The notes under the pieces: generated by a model
Database searches by the model: none
Seen by the model: the letters and a program-made list of their open reading frames with translations, nothing else
What the model was told of the DNA's origin: nothing
Shown here: in pieces, positions 60,145 through 64,000 of the stretch
Position numbering within the stretch: position 1 is the stretch's first letter
Layout of the letters: the number at the start of each line of letters is the position of its first letter
Source: Candidatus Accumulibacter similis
GTDB taxonomy: Bacteria; Pseudomonadota; Gammaproteobacteria; Burkholderiales; Rhodocyclaceae
NCBI GenBank assembly: GCA_013347225.1
Contig: CP054595.1
Location: 4,460,415-4,524,414, forward strand
DNA: 64,000 bases
Reading direction: 5' to 3'
Translations under genes and position numbers: made by a program

Positions 60145-63002
60145 GCCACGCCGTCGATGAACAGCACGCGGCATCCGTCGCGTTCACCCTCGACGGCCAC
60201 GAGCTGACGGCACGCGCCGGCGAGAGCATCCTCGACGCCGCGCTGCGGCACGGCTTCGAGATCCCGCATCTGTGCCACCAGCCGGGGCTGCGACCGGCCG
60301 GCAACTGTCGCGCGTGCGTCGTCGAGATCGACGGCGAGCGGGCTCTGGCCGCCAGTTGCTGCCGCGCACCCGAGCCAGGGATGAGCGTGCATGCGGGCAG
60401 CGGGCGCGCACGCCGGAGCCGCGACATGGTACTCGAACTGCTGCTCGCCGAGATGCCCGAGATCGGCCACAAGTGGCTCGACGCCGACGGCACACAGGCG
60501 CATGGCGAGTTGTCTGCGGCGGCGGCCCGTGCCGGCGTGCGCGTCCGCCCGCAGTTGTCGTCCGGCCGCCGGCCGCCGCCGGCGGACGATTCACACCCGG
60601 CGATGGTCGTCAACCTGGATGCCTGCATCCAGTGCACGCGCTGCGTTCGCGCCTGCCGCGAGGAGCAGGTCAACGACGTCATCGGCTACGCATGGCGCGG
60701 CGAGTCGGCGAGGATCGTCTTCGACCTCGATGACCCGCTCGGCGAGAGCAGTTGCGTCGCCTGCGGCGAGTGCGTGCAGGCCTGCCCAACCGGCGCCCTC
60801 AGCGCCCGCTCGCGCGACGGCAGCCAGGTGGTCGACCGCCAGGTGGATACGGTATGCCCGTACTGCGGCGTCGGCTGCCTGATCCGCTGCAACGTGCGCG
60901 ACGAACGGATCGTCAGCGTCGACGGACGCGACGGACCGGCCAACCGCGCTCGCCTGTGCGTCAAGGGCCGCTTCGGCCTCGACTACGTGCACCACCCGCA
61001 ACGCCTGACGCGGCCACTGGTCCGCCTCGCCGGCGCCGCCAAGGATGCCGCGCAGGCAACCCGCCCCGACGAGTGGCGGGCGCTGTTCCGCGAGGCGAGT
61101 TGGGAGGAAGCGCTGGCCCTGGCCAGCCGCCCCTTCCGGGAGCTGCGTCGGCAGCATGGCGGACGGACGCTGGCCGGCTTCGGCTCGGCCAAGGGCAGCA
61201 ACGAGGAGGCCTATCTCTTCCAGAAGCTGGTGCGGACCGGCTTCGGCAGCAACAACGTCGACCATTGCACCCGCCTCTGCCACGCCTCCAGCGTCACCGC
61301 ATTGCTCGAGGCGGTCGGCTCGGGTGCGGTCAGCAACCCGGTCAACGACGTCCGGCATGCCGAGTTGATCTTCCTCATCGGCTGCAATCCGACGGTCAAC
61401 CACCCGGTCGCCGCGACCTGGATGAAGAACGCTGCCAGACGCGGCGCGCGGATCGTCGTCGCCGACCCGCGCGGCATCGACATCGGTCGCCACGCCTGGC
61501 GCGAGCTGCGCTTCCGTGCCGACAGCGACGTCGCCATGCTCAACGCGCTGATCCACACCGTCATCGACGAGGGGCTGGCCGACGAGGACTTCATCCGCCT
61601 GCGGGTCGAGAACTTCGAAGCGCTGCGCGAGCAGGTGCGACGCTTCAGCCCCGAGGCGATGGCCCCGGTCTGCGGCATCCCGGCGGCGACGCTGCGCGAG
61701 GTGGCGCGCGCCTTTGCCCGTGCCCGCAGCGCGATGATCCTGTGGGGCATGGGCGTCAGCCAGCACGTGCATGGCACCGACAACGCCCGCTGCCTGATCG
61801 CCCTGTGCGCGGTGACCGGCCAGATCGGCAGACCGGGAACCGGCCTGCACCCGCTGCGCGGGCAGAACAACGTGCAGGGAGCCAGCGATGCCGGCCTGAT
61901 CCCGATGATGCTCCCCGGCTACCAGCGGGTCGACGACCCCGCCGCGCGCCGCCGCTTCGAGGCTTTGTGGCGGCTGCCGCTGGACGACCGGCCGGGCTAC
62001 ACCGTGGTCGAGATCCTGAACCTGGCACTGGCCGCCGAGAGCGATCCGCACAAGGTGCGCGGCATGTACATCATGGGCGAGAACCCGGCGATGAGCGACC
62101 CCGACCTGAACCACGCGCGGCAGGCTCTGGCCGCTCTGCAGCACCTCGTGGTCCAGGACATCTTCATGACCGAGACCGCCTGGCTGGCCGACGTCGTCCT
62201 GCCGGCGTCGGCCTGGCTCGAGAAGACCGGCACCGTCACCAACACCGACCGCATGCTGCAACTCGGCCGGCGGGTGCTGCAGCCACCCGGCGACGCCCGC
62301 GCGGACCTCTGGATCGTGCAACGGCTGGGCCGCGGACTCGGCCTCGACTGGCGCTACCCGGGCGAGGAATGCGGCGTCGCGGCAGTCTTCGAAGAGATGC
62401 GCCAGGCCATGCCGTCGCTGATCGGCGGCATCTCGTGGCAGCGGCTGCAGCAGCACGGCAGCGTCACCTACCCCTGCCTGGACGCCGACGACCCCGGCCA
62501 GCCGATCGTCTTCATCGACCGCTTCCCGACCGCCAGCGGGCGCCTGCGGCTGGTGCCGGCAGGCCTGGTCAGCGCCGACGAGACGCCCGACGCCGATTAC
62601 CCCTTCGTCCTCATCACCGGCCGCCAGCTCGAGCACTGGCACACCGGCAGCATGACGCGGCGGACACGGGTGCTCGACGCCATCGAGCCGCTGGCGACGG
62701 TGTCGATGAACCGCAGCGACATGGACGCGCTGTCGCTTCGCCCGGGCGACCTCGTCACCGTACAGTCGCGGCGGGGCGAGGTCGTCATGCATGCGCGCGC
62801 CGATGCGGGAACTCCCGCCGGCACGGTCTTCATGCCCTTTGCCTACCACGAAGCGGCCGCCAACCTGCTGACCAACGCCGCTCTCGACCCGGCAGCCCGC
62901 ATTCCCGAGCTGAAGTACTGTGCCGTGCGGCTGCACCGCGGCGGCCGCATCGAAGCGGCTGCCGGCTACGCCCGGCCAGCGCCGGCAGCCGATGCCGACT
63001 GA
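60141..63002 (+). CDS. fdsA: NAD-dependent formate dehydrogenase alpha subunit
   Basis: The 953-residue protein has an N-terminal [2Fe-2S] domain (IPHLCHQPGLRPAGNCRACV), two [4Fe-4S] motifs (CIQCTRCVRACREEQ, CVACGECVQACPTGA), then the FdhA fold beginning VCPYCGVGCLIRCNV. The molybdenum or tungsten ligand lies in NNVDHCTRLCHASSVTALLE, a cysteine instead of selenocysteine. The C-terminal pterin domain shows LITGRQLEHWHTGSMTRRTR and LSLRPGDLVTVQSRRGE. It oxidises formate to CO2 and passes electrons to the NuoEF-like fusion for NADH. It overlaps fdhD by 11 bases. Confidence 0.95.
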   Translation: MSHAVDEQHAASVAFTLDGHELTARAGESILDAALRHGFEIPHLCHQPGLRPAGNCRACVVEIDGERALAASCCRAPEPGMSVHAGSGRARRSRDMVLELLLAEMPEIGHKWLDADGTQAHGELSAAAARAGVRVRPQLSSGRRPPPADDSHPAMVVNLDACIQCTRCVRACREEQVNDVIGYAWRGESARIVFDLDDPLGESSCVACGECVQACPTGALSARSRDGSQVVDRQVDTVCPYCGVGCLIRCNVRDERIVSVDGRDGPANRARLCVKGRFGLDYVHHPQRLTRPLVRLAGAAKDAAQATRPDEWRALFREASWEEALALASRPFRELRRQHGGRTLAGFGSAKGSNEEAYLFQKLVRTGFGSNNVDHCTRLCHASSVTALLEAVGSGAVSNPVNDVRHAELIFLIGCNPTVNHPVAATWMKNAARRGARIVVADPRGIDIGRHAWRELRFRADSDVAMLNALIHTVIDEGLADEDFIRLRVENFEALREQVRRFSPEAMAPVCGIPAATLREVARAFARARSAMILWGMGVSQHVHGTDNARCLIALCAVTGQIGRPGTGLHPLRGQNNVQGASDAGLIPMMLPGYQRVDDPAARRRFEALWRLPLDDRPGYTVVEILNLALAAESDPHKVRGMYIMGENPAMSDPDLNHARQALAALQHLVVQDIFMTETAWLADVVLPASAWLEKTGTVTNTDRMLQLGRRVLQPPGDARADLWIVQRLGRGLGLDWRYPGEECGVAAVFEEMRQAMPSLIGGISWQRLQQHGSVTYPCLDADDPGQPIVFIDRFPTASGRLRLVPAGLVSADETPDADYPFVLITGRQLEHWHTGSMTRRTRVLDAIEPLATVSMNRSDMDALSLRPGDLVTVQSRRGEVVMHARADAGTPAGTVFMPFAYHEAAANLLTNAALDPAARIPELKYCAVRLHRGGRIEAAAGYARPAPAADAD

Positions 63003-63861
63003 GCGCGATCCCGTTCTGCCGCGCCTGACGCGTGCGACGGCGTGCCTGACGCAGGAGATACGCGTCCTCGACGCGGCCGGCGAGGAGCGGACGATCCGCA
63101 TCCCGGACGAGCGGCCGCTGACGGTCTACGTCGACCGGCACGAACTGGTGACGCTGATGACGCTCGGCCAGTATCCGGAGTGGCTGGTGCTCGGCTACCT
63201 GCTCAACCAGCGGCTGCTCGACGATCCACGGCAGGTGGACTCCGTGACGGTCGACTGGTCGGTCGACGCGGCTGCGGTGCGGACGCGCAACGGCCGTGGC
63301 GGCAGCAAGGCACTGCGGACAGGCGCCGTACGCCCGGTGCTCAATACCGGTTGTGCCCAGGGAACGATGTTCGCCGAGCAGATGGCCGACCTCGGGACGA
63401 TGCGGCTGGCGGCCGCGGACAGCGCGCGCATCGATCGGTCGACCCTGCTGGCGGCGCTCGAGCGGATGCGGACGCAGCCCAGCGTCCACCGCGACGCCGG
63501 CTCGGTGCACGGCACGGCGCTTTTCCACGGCAGCGAACTGCTGTTCTTCGTCGAGGATGTCGGCCGCCACAATGCCGTCGACACCGTTGCCGGCTGGATG
63601 GCGATGCACGGCATCGACGGCGACGACAAGCTGCTGCTCACCACCGGCCGCCTGACCAGCGAGATGGTGATCAAGGCCGCGCGCATGCGCGTGCCGATCG
63701 TCGTCTCGCGCAACGGCATCAGCGCGATGGGGCATTCGCTTGCCGAGCGACTCGGAATGACCCTCGTTGGACGCGCCACCGGTCGGCGCTTTCTCTGCTA
63801 CACCGGCGCCAGCCGCTTCGACCCGGATCCGCCAGCAGCCGGCCCGCCGCCGCTGCGCTAG
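62992..63861 (+). CDS. fdhD: Formate dehydrogenase accessory sulfurtransferase FdhD
   Basis: From the ATG at 62992 (MPTERDPVLPRLTRATACLT) the protein has 289 residues. The family's conserved segments are LVLGYLLNQRLLDDPRQ, DAGSVHGTALF, VEDVGRHNAVDTVAGWM, LTTGRLTSEMVIKAARMRVP and VSRNGISAMG. FdhD passes sulfur from IscS to the cofactor of formate dehydrogenase. The usual CxxC motif is represented by LNTGCAQGTMF, so only the first cysteine of the pair is present. It overlaps the end of fdsA and is the last gene of the operon. Confidence 0.93.
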   Translation: MPTERDPVLPRLTRATACLTQEIRVLDAAGEERTIRIPDERPLTVYVDRHELVTLMTLGQYPEWLVLGYLLNQRLLDDPRQVDSVTVDWSVDAAAVRTRNGRGGSKALRTGAVRPVLNTGCAQGTMFAEQMADLGTMRLAAADSARIDRSTLLAALERMRTQPSVHRDAGSVHGTALFHGSELLFFVEDVGRHNAVDTVAGWMAMHGIDGDDKLLLTTGRLTSEMVIKAARMRVPIVVSRNGISAMGHSLAERLGMTLVGRATGRRFLCYTGASRFDPDPPAAGPPPLR

Positions 63862-64000
63862 CGACTCCGGCACCCCGATACCCGCGACCGGACGGCGAAC
63901 ACCGCCGTCGCGGCAGCAGGCCGCCTGCCGGCGATGCCGCAGCCCGCCTGCGGCAACCTCCACGGGCCGCGGCCCGGCGGGCGATGGGCCGGCTGGCGAC

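Noticed and set aside
60591..63101. Minus-strand open frame of 836 codons
   Set aside because: It is the shadow of the formate dehydrogenase alpha subunit gene.

Overview
The window looks like a chromosomal piece of a GC-rich betaproteobacterium, most plausibly a Rhodocyclales or Candidatus Accumulibacter-like, polyhydroxyalkanoate-storing and nitrate-respiring organism. This is an inference from gene content: phaR and phaB, a nap nitrate reductase operon with an FNR-type box, a sodium-pumping methylmalonyl-CoA decarboxylase type operon, an EPS-associated MarR regulator, and the gloB-methyltransferase-rnhA-dnaQ and rluD/bamD neighbourhoods. No rRNA gene or other direct taxonomic marker is present.

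Region 1 (1-5,000) is the end of an exopolysaccharide locus on the minus strand: a glycosyltransferase that runs off the left edge, a Wzx-like flippase, a decayed IS4-family transposase, and a secreted polysaccharide-active candidate whose 3' end runs into the IS remnant. Region 2 (5,000-12,960) is accessory DNA. Genes here are on the minus strand and are separated by short, related repeats (GACAGTATAT core) at about 5.6, 6.5, 7.5, 8.9, 10.5 and 12.8 kb. The units hold a truncated Rpn-family nuclease, an unrecognised 222-residue protein, a HepT/MntA toxin-antitoxin pair, two Rpn/DUF4351 nucleases, a DUF29 protein, an EPS-type MarR regulator, a fragment of UDP-glucose dehydrogenase, and a VapBC pair whose toxin has lost its middle. 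Two longer direct repeats (about 119 and 102 bp) show that 5' ends of genes in this region have been copied elsewhere within it.

Region 3 (12,957-17,330) returns to polysaccharide functions on the minus strand: an RfaH/NusG-like antiterminator, gmd, fcl (GDP-L-fucose synthesis) and an MBL/beta-CASP hydrolase. Region 4 (17,458-22,590, plus) encodes a TolC/MacA/MacB tripartite exporter and a gamma carbonic anhydrase. Region 5 (22,600-31,720) is napDAGHB behind an FNR box, followed convergently by an ACP-FAAL-acyltransferase fusion; napF sits apart on the minus strand behind rnr.

Region 6 (33,944-39,790) holds tRNA-Leu(CAG) with a clear promoter and terminator, the four-gene membrane decarboxylase operon, then phaR and phaB. 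Region 7 (39,975-55,083) is mostly housekeeping: pgeF, rluD, bamD, a Ser/Thr kinase-HDOD-GAF fusion, rmuC, a very large DUF748/AsmA-like protein, a CheY-like receiver, gloB, a methyltransferase, rnhA, dnaQ and an isolated nosD-like gene. Region 8 (55,186-63,861) has two small unknown proteins, the tRNA/rRNA-modification type U32 protein RlhA, and an NAD-dependent formate dehydrogenase operon (fused gamma-beta subunit, alpha subunit, FdhD).

Together the core genes describe a facultative respirer that can pass electrons to nitrate, oxidise formate, store PHA and use methylmalonyl-CoA decarboxylation to pump sodium. The repeat-bracketed accessory block splits the polysaccharide locus and is the most unusual part of the window.
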